In this document: one piece after another, positions 32,803 through 44,486 of the stretch
Position numbering within the stretch: position 1 is the stretch's first letter
Layout of the letters: the number at the start of each line of letters is the position of its first letter
Assembly (NCBI GenBank): GCA_028015205.1
Contig: CM051512.1
Coordinates: 24,397,139-24,461,138 of the forward strand
Direction: 5' to 3'
Length of the DNA stretch: 64,000 nucleotides
From: Mytilisepta virgata
Lineage: Eukaryota; Mollusca; Bivalvia; Mytilida; Mytilidae
Made by a program: the position numbers and the translations under genes
The notes under the pieces: generated by a model
Told to the model about the DNA's origin: nothing
Databases searched by the model: none
Seen by the model: only the letters and a program-made list of their open reading frames with translations

Positions 32803-34482
32803 TTATATAATGTCAAAAACACGTGCTTCTTCATTATATCTCACTGCAACCAACTGCTTTTTTGTCATGTTGTAAGCCAAGCCATGCAGGTTTTTCTCGT
32901 CGCTATCTTTGCAATGCAATGATCTAAATTGTTTTCCGTCGGCAGATATTACAGTAACTGTATTTGATTCATTATCTGCAACAAAAATAGTTTCATCTTC
33001 ATATGCTGTTATTCCGGTTGGAAGTTTTAATACAGATTCATTTTGAAACTGCCATAAAAATTCACTGTTTGACCCTAGAACTGTCACAGTATTGTTGGTA
33101 GTATAGGCGATTTTATCATTAAATGCCACCACGAATGATCTATCAGTAACCTCGGCGTCTTTATAGAAATTGTTGGTTTTATAATTCTGTAAATTTATTC
33201 TCTGAAGTCCTCTGTCGTCAACACAGTAGATCAAGTAACCATTAACATTTGTAATACCGTAACTAGGTACGCCTATTTCAACAATATTCAAGACTTTTTT
33301 CTTAATAATGTCAGTAATTAATATGCAATCGTCATATCCGCCTGACAGGGCGACAGTTTTCTCGTCGATTTCTGTAACGTCAAATGCTTCACGCGAAAGT
33401 TGAACTTTGTATTTATATGACCCATCGCTTCCATGAACTGCCAACATTTTGCGACCAAAACAAGCAAATACTATACTTTCATTTGACATTATACAGCAAC
33501 TTGTTGCTACTATATCATTTGCGACCTTTATTTTGTTGTTTAATTTCAATTCATGAACATTAGGCATTGGTTTTTGTTGACTTTGAAGTTGTGCTTGTTG
33601 ACTACTTTTATATCTGGGATAGAATGTAGATGCCTTTAATCTTGTAGATATTTCTCCAAAACGTATTATCATCCTTTGAACATTTGTCAGATTTTGATCA
33701 ATATCAAATTTAATCTCTACCTGATCTAATTTCCCTTCTTCGTGAATGGACTGGATATACATCATCTCTTTCAAAGACGTTATCTCGAGTTCTTTCATAC
33801 CCATGAAAGTTTGAAAATCTGACGCGTACTTTTTGATTTTCCCGATACCCTGTATAATTGGTTCTATCTCCCTTACTTTCGACTTAAGTACATTCAACAG
33901 ATCCTTTATTTCCTTTTCTTTCTCTTTCGTGATAGAAGACAACTCTGTCAAAGCAGATTTTTCTATTTTATCTAGATGTTTATTTATTTGTTCCCGAGCA
34001 TTCTTTATCTCTTCAACTATTTTGTCTTTCTGGCGTTTGATCTCATCAATACTTGTCTCTTGATCTTTAATAGCCTCTTTGATGTTATACATAATGTCGG
34101 TCATGTTTTGCTCCAAAATGTTCATGGCAACTGACCTTTTGACATTTTGTGTGACGTCGTCTATTGTTCTGACTTCTTTACACTCAATGTGGGCCTCGAC
34201 AATACATCTCTTACACAAAGGTTCTTCGTGTTTTACACAGAAGACTTGATACTTCTCATTGTGTTTATCACAAAATAATTTTGTTTTTAATATAAACTTA
34301 GGTAACTGTTGATAATTCTCTATTTCTATGGTGGAATGGTTCTTGCTGGATTTTGATATGCTATGATGCTCATTGCATTCGGAACACAGTACATCTTCAC
34401 ATTCTGGACACCATACTGCAGCAGAGTTTTCTTTGTTACGAATTAGACATATACCGCACTGCAAATGCTCGGACGTTGCCAT
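32803..34482 (-). CDS. RING-less TRIM-like protein 3 (diverged paralogue)
   Basis: The predicted protein has 559 residues. B-box 1 and B-box 2 keep all zinc ligands. The coiled coil (about 115-250) differs at many positions from genes 1 and 2, and the propeller shows dispersed changes, for example GGYDDCILITD for CGYENCILLTD. It ends at DII because the codon after it is TAA, where genes 1 and 2 have AAA and run on for KMF. The genes at 44487 and 55610 also end at II, so the shorter end is probably ancestral. The start is MATSEH behind the conserved acceptor. The linker contains STRLKASTFYPRYKSSQQ, the version that appears as the extra segment in gene 1. Candidate first exon at 37951, intron ~3.5 kb. 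Confidence 0.9.
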   Translation of the reverse strand: MATSEHLQCGICLIRNKENSAAVWCPECEDVLCSECNEHHSISKSSKNHSTIEIENYQQLPKFILKTKLFCDKHNEKYQVFCVKHEEPLCKRCIVEAHIECKEVRTIDDVTQNVKRSVAMNILEQNMTDIMYNIKEAIKDQETSIDEIKRQKDKIVEEIKNAREQINKHLDKIEKSALTELSSITKEKEKEIKDLLNVLKSKVREIEPIIQGIGKIKKYASDFQTFMGMKELEITSLKEMMYIQSIHEEGKLDQVEIKFDIDQNLTNVQRMIIRFGEISTRLKASTFYPRYKSSQQAQLQSQQKPMPNVHELKLNNKIKVANDIVATSCCIMSNESIVFACFGRKMLAVHGSDGSYKYKVQLSREAFDVTEIDEKTVALSGGYDDCILITDIIKKKVLNIVEIGVPSYGITNVNGYLIYCVDDRGLQRINLQNYKTNNFYKDAEVTDRSFVVAFNDKIAYTTNNTVTVLGSNSEFLWQFQNESVLKLPTGITAYEDETIFVADNESNTVTVISADGKQFRSLHCKDSDEKNLHGLAYNMTKKQLVAVRYNEEARVFDII

Positions 34483-35095
34483 AATTAATTGTGATCTGAA
34501 TTCAAACAAAAAATATTACTCGTTCCAGCAAATAAAAAAAAAATCTTACTTTAATTTTCGTCATGTTTTAGGTTACTTTAAAACAAAACTCTCTGGAAAC
34601 CTCAGTTCGCATAATAGATTTTTGGCATTTTGAAAGTCTTTATTCTAGAATTATGAATTATTTTTTTATAGGACTACAAATGTTTATAAAAGCATTACAA
34701 ATGTTTATAAAGGTTATTTTCAACCGTTGATATTATTTTAAATTGGTGAATTTATAACGGAAAATTAAATGCACTCTAATATTTGATTTTTTTTTTAATA
34801 ATTTGAAATGAATATGTTGGACCTGTCTTAAAATTTGCAAAATACACTGTTTTACATATGTTCCATGCGCTTTGTGCATTTTACGTGCAACATAAGGATG
34901 CAATACTTGATTTAACAAAATATAGTAGGTTCAATTGTTTGACTTATGACTTAGCTAATTGCATCTGTCAGCCAAGTAATTAGACAATTTACAATGATCA
35001 AGTAATTCATATATTGAAAAATCCATTCCGCGAACTGAGGTTTCCAGACATTTATAGTTTGTTGTAATAATTCTAACAAGGGTGGACACACTACA
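34483..35095 (-). other. Likely 5'-UTR intron of gene 3 (proximal part)
   Basis: AT-rich, aligned with 3663-4302 but with several indels. No exon recognised. Confidence 0.45.
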
Positions 35096-36353
35096 TGTCT
35101 CGCCTGAGTATGAACATGGACACAAAATAATGATTATCTGATACACGACATTGCAAGTCAAAGGAAAATGTGTTAAAAGAAATAGTAATCGTCAGGCGAT
35201 AATTTGTCTGAAAACTGTGTCCAAGGAGAGCTGACAGGTCTGAGACTATCTTTGACCAAAATATGGTGGGTCTATATATAATACATTTATAACATTTGTT
35301 GAGAAATGGACTTGTTTGTAAAAATGTGACAAGAGTCCCTCAGCTTAAAATTGAGGTCAATATTTGACTTAATAATGAAAATGTGACTCTCAAGTCGCAA
35401 ATTCAAGTCAAGTTCTCAGACAGCCATGTATCAACCAAACACTATCTAGTGACAAAATATGGTTGGTCTATGTATTGGGTCACGTTTAACTGTCATATAT
35501 CCATTTTGAACTACGTACCATATATTATGGGCCTATGTAATACAGTTGCTGAGAAATGGACTTAATCTGAAAAATGTTACACAAGTCACTTAAGCATGCA
35601 ATTGGGGTCAAAATTCCAGAGATATGTGTAAGACTTGCATGTACAAACTAAAACCTATCTACAGACCAAACACGGTGGGTCTAGGTATTACAGTTGCTAA
35701 AAAATCGACTTAATCAAAAAACTTAGATGAAAGTCACTCTACCATGAAATCGAGGTCAATGTTCAGAGACAAGTGTCAGACTGGCATGTACCCACCAAGA
35801 ACTTATCAATAGACCAAATACGGTCGGACTAGGTATTAGTTTCAGAGAAATAGACTTAATTACGAAAATGTGACGCAGGTCACTCAAGCATGAAATTGAG
35901 GTCAAGGTCAAAAGGCATGTGTCAGACCAAGAACTATCGGCCAAATATGGTAGGTCTAGGTATTCTAGTTGCTGAGAAATGGACTTAACCACGAACATGT
36001 GACAAAGTGACTCAAGCATGAAATTGAGGTCAAGGTTCCAAGCCTAGTGTCCGACTGGCATGTGCCCACTAAGAACTATGTATAGACCAAAAATATGGTT
36101 GGCCTAGGTATTACAGCTGCTGAAATATGGATTTAACCACGAAACTTGGAAGGAGGTTTTACATTTATGTTTGTGAAGTCAGTGAACCATGAAAATCACG
36201 TCTTGGGCACACATTATACGATAAGCTATCTGTGGACCATGAATCTTAATTGTAGGTATTATATGTGCAAAGTTATTAAAGTTTAAAAAAAGTTTACGCC
36301 GCCGTCGCCGCTAGAACGTAGCCCCTTCGCAACTTTACGTCACAGGCGAGACA
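35096..36353. mobile_element. TIR-bounded element with ~150-bp repeats (unit 3 copy)
   Basis: Opens TGTCTCGCCTGA and closes ACAGGCGAGACA, the TIR of 4303-5899 with one change near each inner end. It has about two fewer core repeats than units 1 and 2. Confidence 0.7.
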
Positions 36354-36662
36354 AAAATGTAATAAACTTATATATATTTATTGTGCGAATTTTGACATTA
36401 AAAAAATATCGATGACTGAATCAAATTTTTTTCTTGAATATTTGTTTTCTCTGTAAACGGTTTATAAACGGTGAATAAGCAATGACTCTTTTTCTGCCTT
36501 ATATTATTCTTTTAAAACAGGTGAAAGTGAAGCACAAATCGAATAACTTCATATTGACGTGTTTTAGCGATCAGGGAATCTGGAATTCATTAACAATTTG
36601 GATAAGGTTTCGATATCTATTGCGGCCACAGAGGTGAAAGAAAACAAATTAAGCTAACGGAT
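36354..36662. other. Intron spacer of gene 3, no gene seen
   Basis: Counterpart of 5900-6285, shortened by small deletions. Confidence 0.4.
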
Positions 36663-37611
36663 GGCATACTCTAAAATGTAGCCTGGCCTCAAAATTGGAT
36701 TGGCCTCCAAATTGGCCTGGCCTAAAAAATTGGACTCTTTTTGTTTTTGGGACTTTTTGTCAAATGTTCACTATCAAGTTGTTTGTATGGAAAATATTGT
36801 TTCTTCTGAGGTATAATTGGATCCCCGGCAAGTCCAACTTCTTCGTTTCTTTTTCCGCATAAAGCCTCCGCATACGTTTTGTCCGACATTTTTTGGATTA
36901 AAATGAAACTGCCCCCCCCCAAAAAAAACAAATCAAAACAAAAACAACTTGGCATATAGGCTAGTCCATTACATCAGGGAATATCATTTTCCCTGATTGT
37001 AGACTTCTGTTAATATTGTTTTACACATTTATCATACACATAATTGTTCATTATACATGTATGTTTTATGTTATTTATTTTCTTTATAAAGTCATTTTTA
37101 AAAGAGAGAAAAACTGAAGTCCCCCCTTTAAAAACTGGGAGCTTCTTTAAATAATTTGTTTTATGCAATGTTCAAATAACACATATTAAGTATTTCCAAT
37201 ACAGGCTTGTTACTACAATTTATGTATTCTGTGTGCGACTTGTGCCATAGATCTGTCAATTTGAATATTTGCGTGGACGGTGTGTGAAGAAAGCATGCAA
37301 AATTCCATGGCCATTTTACCAAACTATATTTCAATATTAATTGGTTGATTTACAATCATATGGATGACTTGTAAAAAAATGCTCAAACAAAAAGCTGATA
37401 ACATGTGATATACAGAGTAAAGAATTAATGCTTTTTGCACATATTAAAAAACTTTTTGAAATAATAGAATTTCTTTTAATTCAAATTTTGAAACCAGGCT
37501 AATTTTGAGGCAAGGCTAATTTTGAGGCCAAGCCAATTTTTAGGCCAAGCCAATTTGCAGGACAGGCCAGGCCAGGCAGTTGAGACCAGGCTACATTTTA
37601 GAGTATGCCCC
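36663..37611. mobile_element. Non-autonomous DNA transposon, 24-bp perfect TIR, 7-bp target duplication
   Basis: The left TIR begins GGCATACTCTAAAATGTAGC at 36663 and continues to 36686. Its exact complement occupies 37586-37609, and after one mismatch the pairing runs on a few more bases. AACGGAT flanks the element at 36656-36662 and 37612-37618. Units 1 and 2 show the empty site (GCTAACTGATTAGGGACAG). Subterminal regions are full of GGCCTGGCC and AATTTTGAGGC motifs in opposite orientations. A 77-codon minus-strand frame at 36722-36955 has no recognised domain, and no transposase is present. The superfamily is not assigned. Confidence 0.9.
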
Positions 37612-37950
37612 AACGGATATAGGGACAGTGTACACTCTGCTGAACAGGATTTAAAATGATACGCATGAACATAGACCGGAATCAATTCGGGAGAGAAAGT
37701 GACTCAACGTCTGTAATTTGGGAACATTTTCAATATTACATGTATCACTGCTGGAACGAAAATAACGAAATAACATTGTGAAATAGTATAGTTGATGGGC
37801 GAGTTCCTTGTAAAATCAATACCATCATACATACATACGTACATACTATCGTACATAATTAACAAGTACATTTTACATTTTCACATACTAGTACATACAA
37901 AATAACATCGCATATCCAATGTATTTCAGCGACGAATTAAGAAAACTCAC
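37612..37950. other. Intron spacer of gene 3 after the transposon
   Basis: Counterpart of 6285-6593, with a degenerate CATACATACGTACATAC run near 37828. No gene. Confidence 0.4.
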
Positions 37951-38025
37951 CTAAATAAAGTCGTCAGGAGATATCAATCACTAAGTTACTGTTCACCTGA
38001 CTTCCTTAAAATATAGGCCATAGAT
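37951..38025 (-). promoter_or_regulatory. Candidate non-coding first exon and splice donor of gene 3
   Basis: Third copy of the 6594 block. The minus-strand donor TTTAG then GTGAGT is conserved, and so is the GTTCACCTGACTTCC block that contains an E-box-like CACCTG. Conservation of the donor in a diverged unit supports function. Confidence 0.45.
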
Positions 38026-38509
38026 TATTTATAAACATATAACAATACCTTTTAAAATTCCTATGTACAGGTGAATAATTCGTCCTTCATAATAAAACTA
38101 AGTAAAACTAGGTTGTATTTAACTAAATACTTTTAAAACGCCAATTATATTTTTTAGTTTAATATTATTCATTTTATGATTCAAAGAAACAGAACATCTT
38201 TGTCTGTCGATAAACAAATCCTCGACAAAAATATCATGATATTTTAATGTTTATCTATCTTTATTTATTATTAAATTTCAGAACCTTTAACGAATACAAC
38301 CGTTAATAAACATAGAAAAATCAGCAACAACATCTTCTCTTCTACATATATGTAACTGCTTGGGCAGGCGATACCAACTTTGATGGAATGGTCCTTAGAC
38401 TTGACACTTTCACGTCTTCATGCTGTACCGCTGTACTTAAAATAAAAAAAAAAAGTCGACAAAAGAAATTATCCGCTCATACACTGTTTTTAATATTTCT
38501 TCGAAAGTG
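38026..38509. other. Spacer with a deletion junction near 38490
   Basis: Up to about 38488 it follows 6660-7120 of unit 1. After GCTCATAC it continues with ACTGTTTTTAATAT, which belongs to about 13888 of unit 1. About 6.8 kb is therefore missing relative to units 1 and 2. Confidence 0.6.
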
Positions 38510-39330
38510 CAGGGACATTGCTATTGTTTTTCCCTCCCCCGTCACACCTTTTATGACAACAACTCCTAATATTTAAGGTTTAAGGGTTTAAACCTTTTAT
38601 TTCATCTTCCCATACCGCTTTAAATGCACAATAAGGTTTTATAATTTTGATTGTTTAAACTTGGGACAAACAGGAGCGGAATTTAAAATATTTTTAATAT
38701 TAGCTTGTGACCTATTAAACTCCGTTTTCATCTATTTAAATTCGTGTATTTCATTCCCTTAAAATATCGTCACAAAAACATATTTATCCAGCAACTACGC
38801 TTTTAGCTGACCAATATAGCCTCGCATTTCTACCCGTTCCTAAGGCTCGTACAAGTAAAATTTATATTTTCTGACAATGTACATATATTGTATATGTAGA
38901 TGCAATAAAATTTTAGAATCTTGATTTATTAAACTTCGTGCCCACAAGGGTCGAATTTCAAAAATTGTAAATTCAGCTTTTGGCTTAAACTGTTCTTTCA
39001 TTGCCTTTATGCATTGGTTGCCTGTATAGTATGTACTGTATGAAAATGCGTTATAAGGGTTAAGAATTACGATTTTCAAAACTTTGATTGCAGGCGTCAA
39101 ATTTTGAAAATTATGAATTTTAGTTTGTATGACGTTAAAATCGTCTCATTTTCAATTCACGCATTTTAGTTTTTTTCAGAATTGTCATGATTGTCATATT
39201 CTTTATGTGGAGGTTTTAAAATATTGTTTAACAAAATGGAGCCTAGAGAGGTCGGATTTCTAAAAAATATTTTCGTTGGGTTTAGTGATGTATTTTCTTA
39301 AAAGAATCAGTGTGTATATGCTATATCTAG
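38510..39330. repeat. Degenerate TCCCCGCACT-type satellite repeats (unit 3)
   Basis: Worn ~150-bp units with GCACAATAAGGTTTTATAAT, AGGGTCGAATTTCAAAAATTG and TTGTGACC. This is the counterpart of 13905-14410 and the last part of unit 3 that I can align. Confidence 0.6.
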
Positions 39331-39770
39331 TCGGACAATATGTTTTTTTTATCACATATTTTATCGATGTATATCTAATAAAAGTATAATTGAAAAATGT
39401 TATTTGCCTTTTCGACGTCACTTCCGCTCAGCTGTAAATGATAGTCTGATCATTATTTACGGTAAACTAACCACGTGCATAAATGTTCTTAGCAGCTTCA
39501 AAATAATATATTTGTAGATCTCAGGAAAACCAGAGAAACTGACGTTGCATTCATTCATTTGACTATACACTAAAAGTGAAAGAAATAACTGTTTACTATC
39601 TGTAGCACTGTTAATGTGCACTTTATATTCATTTACCACATCAGTGTTGTTCAAAACCTGAAAGACTTGTTTGAAGACAGGAAAATCGAATTCAGCATTA
39701 AAATTATTTCTTGGCAGTCGCAAAATATGTGATAAATACATTAATACATGGTCTTTTCATATTGGCCTTG
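39331..39770. other. Unassigned stretch with one 94-codon frame
   Basis: A minus-strand frame at 39457-39741 shows no known domain, splice context or paralogue in the window. It may be chance. Confidence 0.3.
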
Positions 39771-39844
39771 TTATCCGCCCTCGACTGATATCGTCCCTCA
39801 GGCTAAAGCCCCCGGGGCCGATATCAAGGTCTAGGGCTGATAAC
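39771..39844. repeat. GC-rich 74-bp palindrome
   Basis: TTATCCGCCCTCGACTGATA on the left pairs with the complement of the right arm TATCAAGGTCTAGGGCTGAT, with a few mismatches, around the centre GCCCCCGGGGCC. It stands out from the surrounding AT-rich sequence and could form a long hairpin. Confidence 0.8.
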
Positions 39845-40116
39845 AGGGGCAATAAGAAAAACGCCTTGTATTAATCTATAAATAGACTTTTCCATTAAAA
39901 ATTAAGTCTTTGCTTGGTCAGAGTGAGAGAATGGTATAGTATACATCCAATTTTATGATACAAAAAAATATCTGACATATACATTCACTTTGTGATTGGT
40001 CAAAGCAACCATGTCTGCTATTATCGACTGGCAAGCTGCAAGAATTTCTGCACACGTAGGCCTTGCCAATCATAGAAAGATAAAAAAAATAAAAGAATAA
40101 AATCCGCTCCACATTT
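39845..40116. other. Spacer, nothing recognised
   Basis: AT-rich; no frame, repeat or RNA gene supported. Confidence 0.4.
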
Positions 40117-41209
40117 TGGTCTCGCCTGCATCGAAAAGGTATAACTAGGTTGCACACATAATACCTACACTTAAGATCTTTGGTAAAAGATACATTAAGA
40201 TATGAACTTTGCCGCAGTATACTTGTCTTGGGATCTTGACCTCGTTATGATTCATTGACTTCATATAATTGTAAAATCTACATCCAAGTTTCATGATTAA
40301 GTCAATTTTTCAGCAACTGTAAAATTTATGCAAATCATATTTGTTCTATAGATAGTTCATAAAGGGTGCATTCCAGTCTGACACCTGTCTCTAGACCTTG
40401 ACCTCAATTTCAGGCTTGAGTGACGTATGTCACATTTTTGTGATTGATCCATTTCCCAGCAAGTATAATACCTAGAAACACCATGGTTGTTTATTGATAG
40501 TTCCTAGTGGGTACATGCCCGTCTGACACATATCTCCAGACCTTGACCTCAATTTCACGGTTGAGTGACTTGCATTCAAGTTTCATAATTGAGTCCATCA
40601 GTATTTGGTCTATAGATTTATTGAATAAATGCCAATTGTCACCTGAAATTGACCTTGACCTGAATTTCATGCTTGAATGACTTGTAATACATTTGTCCAT
40701 TACGTCTTTTTCTCTGCAACTGTACTAACTATACCAATAGTATTAGGTCGATACAGGTTCTTAGTGTGTATATACCAGTCTGACACCAGACAACTTGCCT
40801 TTTACCTCCATTTTACGCTTGAGTGACTTGTGTCATATTTTTGCGATTACGTCCAGTTCTCAGCAACTGTAGTACATAGACCTACCATATTTGGTCTCTA
40901 GATAGTTTTTGGTAAGAACATGCTCGTCTGAGACCTTAACCTGAATTTCATACTTGAGGGACTTAAAATTTAGTCACAAAAATGTTAAACATGTATTTAG
41001 ACCCACCATTTTGGTCTTTAGATACTTTGTGGTGGATATATACTAGTCTGAGACCTGTCAGCTGACCTTGGACACAATTTTAGGCTCGAGTGACATTATG
41101 AGATTTTTCAGACAAATGTCACCAGACCATTACTATTTCTTTTAGTGAAGTATCCTTTGTGTTACAATGACGGGTATCATAAAGTCCTAATGCGTACTAA
41201 GGCGAGATA
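40117..41209. mobile_element. Inverted copy of the TGTCTCGCCTGC element
   Basis: Same family as 4303-5899 but in the opposite orientation: the left end GGTCTCGCCTGC, then GCAGTATACTTGTCTTGGGA, and the core units read as GACCTCAATTTCAGGCTTGAG. The right end is decayed (AAGGCGAGATAT). It is more diverged than the copies in the large units, so it is an older or separate insertion. Confidence 0.7.
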
Positions 41210-41989
41210 TTTAGTGTGTCCACTCTTGTTTACAAGGGATAATAATCTATCAATTAATTTGAGTTGGACTCACAGTCGTGATTTTTTTCAGGTACTTGTA
41301 GAATTTAATCCACCTTATCCATGTAAGTACAGTGTACTTAACCTTGTACATCCAGTCACGTTTAGTTAAACATTGTATTATTATTATACTTTATGTAAAT
41401 TTCTCTACTTTCAATGCCTTTTCATTAGTTTACAAGAATGTGGTATTTTACTCTATTTTCCGCTTCGCCTTGGTTGACAATGCTTCTTCGGGGTTACAAT
41501 ATACTCCGTCACCCGCTTAGAAATATGTTATTTATATATGTACTTGGTACAGTGATCGTCCGTGGGTTGAAATTGACCTTATTAATATTGAGATCTAAGA
41601 TGATAAAAGCACACACGCTATCTGCAAGTTCCTACATTAAGAAACGTATCGTTTTTCTCATTTACCACTTTTAGAGCATCATTCGATTTATTTTATCAAT
41701 AGCCTAAACCTGGAGTAACAGATATAAAAAAAATAAAAAAATAAATGGGACAAAAATTCTGTTCTGAAAACTTTTTTTAATCAGACCAAAAGGAAAAAAA
41801 CTCTTAAAAACACTCAATGATCTTTTCAGACAAAATGATGAAACTGGGAATGCCTGGGTCATAAAAAGTTGATTCGTAAAACAGGCCCGTTTTGGAACCA
41901 GCCAATATATTAATAATATTGTATGTTTGTATTTTCTCAAAGAATACAGAAAATTATAGATTATCTCGTACAAACTAATTAATCGCTAT
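41210..41989. other. Spacer, no supported gene
   Basis: Several overlapping short frames on both strands (for example 41332-41674), without domains or conserved copies. Not called. Confidence 0.35.
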
Positions 41990-42270
41990 GATCTATATTT
42001 CATGCTTCAGTGACTTTGGTTAAGTTTTGCGTTTAGGTTCATTTCTCAGAAAACTGTAGTAATATATCAATGATATATCACCATACATTCCTCATGTATA
42101 GTACAATGCAGTTCAGCAACACCTGGGTCACTATGACCTTCATTTGATGCTTTAGTGACTTTGGTTAAGTTTTGCGTTTAGGTTCATTTCTCAGCAACCT
42201 ATAGTAATATATCAATGATATTGCACCACTACAGTCCTCTTGTATAGTAAAACGCAGTTCAGCAACACCT
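41990..42270. repeat. Two tandem copies of a ~145-bp repeat
   Basis: CTTTGGTTAAGTTTTGCGTT, CAGTTCAGCAACACCT and surrounding text occur twice in order. It may be a distant relative of the ~150-bp core repeat nearby (TTCAGTGACTT, CATTTCTCAGCAAC). Confidence 0.7.
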
Positions 42271-42352
42271 ATATTGTTTTTGGGCGGGGCATCCGCGACT
42301 TATAGACACATTTTTAAGTTTTAAATCAAAATCAAAACGAAAAATAGGAAAG

Positions 42353-42490
42353 ATCATCAACGACATACCAATCCAGGGACAATACAAAAGGTCAACAATG
42401 ACATACCAATCAAGGGACAATAGAAAAGGTCAACAATGACATACCAATCCAGGGACAATAGAAAAGGTCAACAATGACATACCAATCAAT
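42353..42490. repeat. 38-bp minisatellite, about 3.5 copies
   Basis: Units begin GGTCAACAATGACATACCAA and end GGGACAATAGAAAA. Copies differ at one or two positions. Confidence 0.9.
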
Positions 42491-43797
42491 TAACGCAATC
42501 CAGTGAAAACTGAAGACACAAACTATCATAAAAAAGCACAAAGCACAAACATTAAGACAGCCAGAGTAGTCAGTGAAGTAAGCCCTACAAAACTTTGCAT
42601 TGTAGGTTTGACTTTCTAAGTTGACAATAAACTTGTTAAAATTATGAGACACAATGTCTCACATTGCAGGTCTAGGACGTCAAAATTGTTCGTTTTGCCA
42701 GCAATGATTGGAAGACTATAGATCTTCAAGAAAGGATGGTTTGTGTATGTATGTTGGTACCAGCATGATTTAATTCAAGTTAAAAGTCATGAAACTGGAA
42801 TTTGTGAAATCTCTCTCTTATAGTCCTATTATTTTCTTTTTTTTTTTAAATATTTTTATATAATATATTTGTTATTAATTAAATCAAAACATGCTTTTTC
42901 CTTTTTTGTAGAAATACAAGTAGTTTATAGAGTGTATACTTGGATTGTGATCGATTTTTGACACATTTTGAGTGGCATAGCCATAAAAAATCCTTTACGT
43001 ATTTTATATTTTATCATCAAATTTGAAGTGCCCTTTTGAGTATTTCCATAATTAATGCATAAGGAATGTGTATTGCATTTAATAATTTTTATTTTTTATT
43101 TTGGATATTTTGCATTGTTGAAGCTGTATTTCTGTTTAGAATTTTCGCGATGATAGGTTAACTCGGGGAACTAGAAAAGACATCACCCAAACTGAAATGT
43201 GTTTCTTCCCAAATCTTATTATTTGGCTACACTGGGACAGTTTGATACGCCATTTACGGAAGAGGGAAACAAATTATATATGAAAACTAATTATGATATG
43301 TCACATGTGCAAATGAATCGATTTTATTAAATTTCGTAGTTTAATAATTTGTGCAAAAAAAAAAACTTCTGTACATAGCTTAGTAACCTTGTCCATTCGA
43401 TACTACACTCAGCCACTTTTAAAGTTGTTACTCTTCAATATTCTTATATGTTCAGGTAATTATACATGTATTCTCTTTTCTTTATATGTGTTAATTTTTA
43501 AAAAAAAATAATTATTCATTTTATTTGGGCAAGACTTCATAACGTAAAGTTTTTTGCGTTTGACGAAAAATCATTATATATCAACCAAATAGTCGAAAGT
43601 GCGAACATAGCTATTATAGCAAATCTGAATATTATTTATTTTACTCTTACTCTTACTCAAGTCGCTATAGTGAAAAATGATATTCGACTATTATCTAGAT
43701 TATCATCCTAGTAATACCTACTTTCGCGTGTCTGAAATTTTATATATCTGCAAAATTGATATAAAGTGCATCAAAGATTAATGTCGTACAATGTTTA
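42491..43797. other. Spacer, no supported gene
   Basis: Strongly AT-rich with poly-A/T runs and a short CTTACTCTTACTC stretch near 43645. No feature is convincing. Confidence 0.4.
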
Positions 43798-44000
43798 TTG
43801 GTATATTCTGATTTTAATGAAATATTGCCGCTAAAAAAGTCGTGTCCACTTCCTTTGCTCATATTAACAAACACATATTTCTAAACTAATGAATATTTGA
43901 AAAAGTAGATATACTGATGTTAATGAAATGTTGTAAAAACTTTTGTCCAATCACTGTGCTCATATTAGCAAAACATATTTTTAACTATAACAAATGTGTG
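43798..44000. repeat. Two diverged tandem copies of a ~105-bp unit
   Basis: Both halves contain TTAATGAAAT, TGTCCA, TGCTCATATTA and AACATATTT in the same order. Confidence 0.6.
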
Positions 44001-44486
44001 AAAAAGATTCGAACCAAAACAACTATTTAGCCTGTTTTTATCTAATATCTTCTCTTTCATTGAAATATCACATCAAAATATCGTATACCTTCTTTCACGT
44101 TCATTGAACTATCACAAAAAATCTAATACTTTCTCTCAATTTCATTGAACTATCACATAAAAAACAGAACATTATTAAACCTGGATTGTTTTTAAGGAAT
44201 GAAAGTAAACAAAATAATTATTTTTTTGGACATATTTTATTACTTAAAAATGTTTTGATGATATGGGAATAATTTTGGATGCTAAAATTACATTTCCAGT
44301 TCACGATAAAGATCTGCACAAATTAAAGTATTTATGCATATCAGTAATTTTTTTCTTATTTCATCCAATATTTTTGAAATTTTGAAAGAACAGCATTTTG
44401 AGTTTATTATCAAATCCGTATGAAGAATCTGTTATTAAAAAAATGATCGAATTTTATCTGTAGAATAACTGTCAAGACCGTATTCT
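44001..44486. other. Spacer and 3' flank of the TRIM-like pseudogene
   Basis: Contains three short repeats around TTCATTGAACTATCAC (44055-44160). No gene. Confidence 0.4.

Noticed and set aside
36722..36955. 77-codon frame inside the 36663 transposon as a transposase remnant
   Set aside because: Too short, no catalytic motif, and interrupted by poly-C/poly-A runs at its start.
39457..39741. 94-codon minus-strand frame
   Set aside because: No recognised domain, no paralogue in the window and no splice signals. Kept only as an open stretch.
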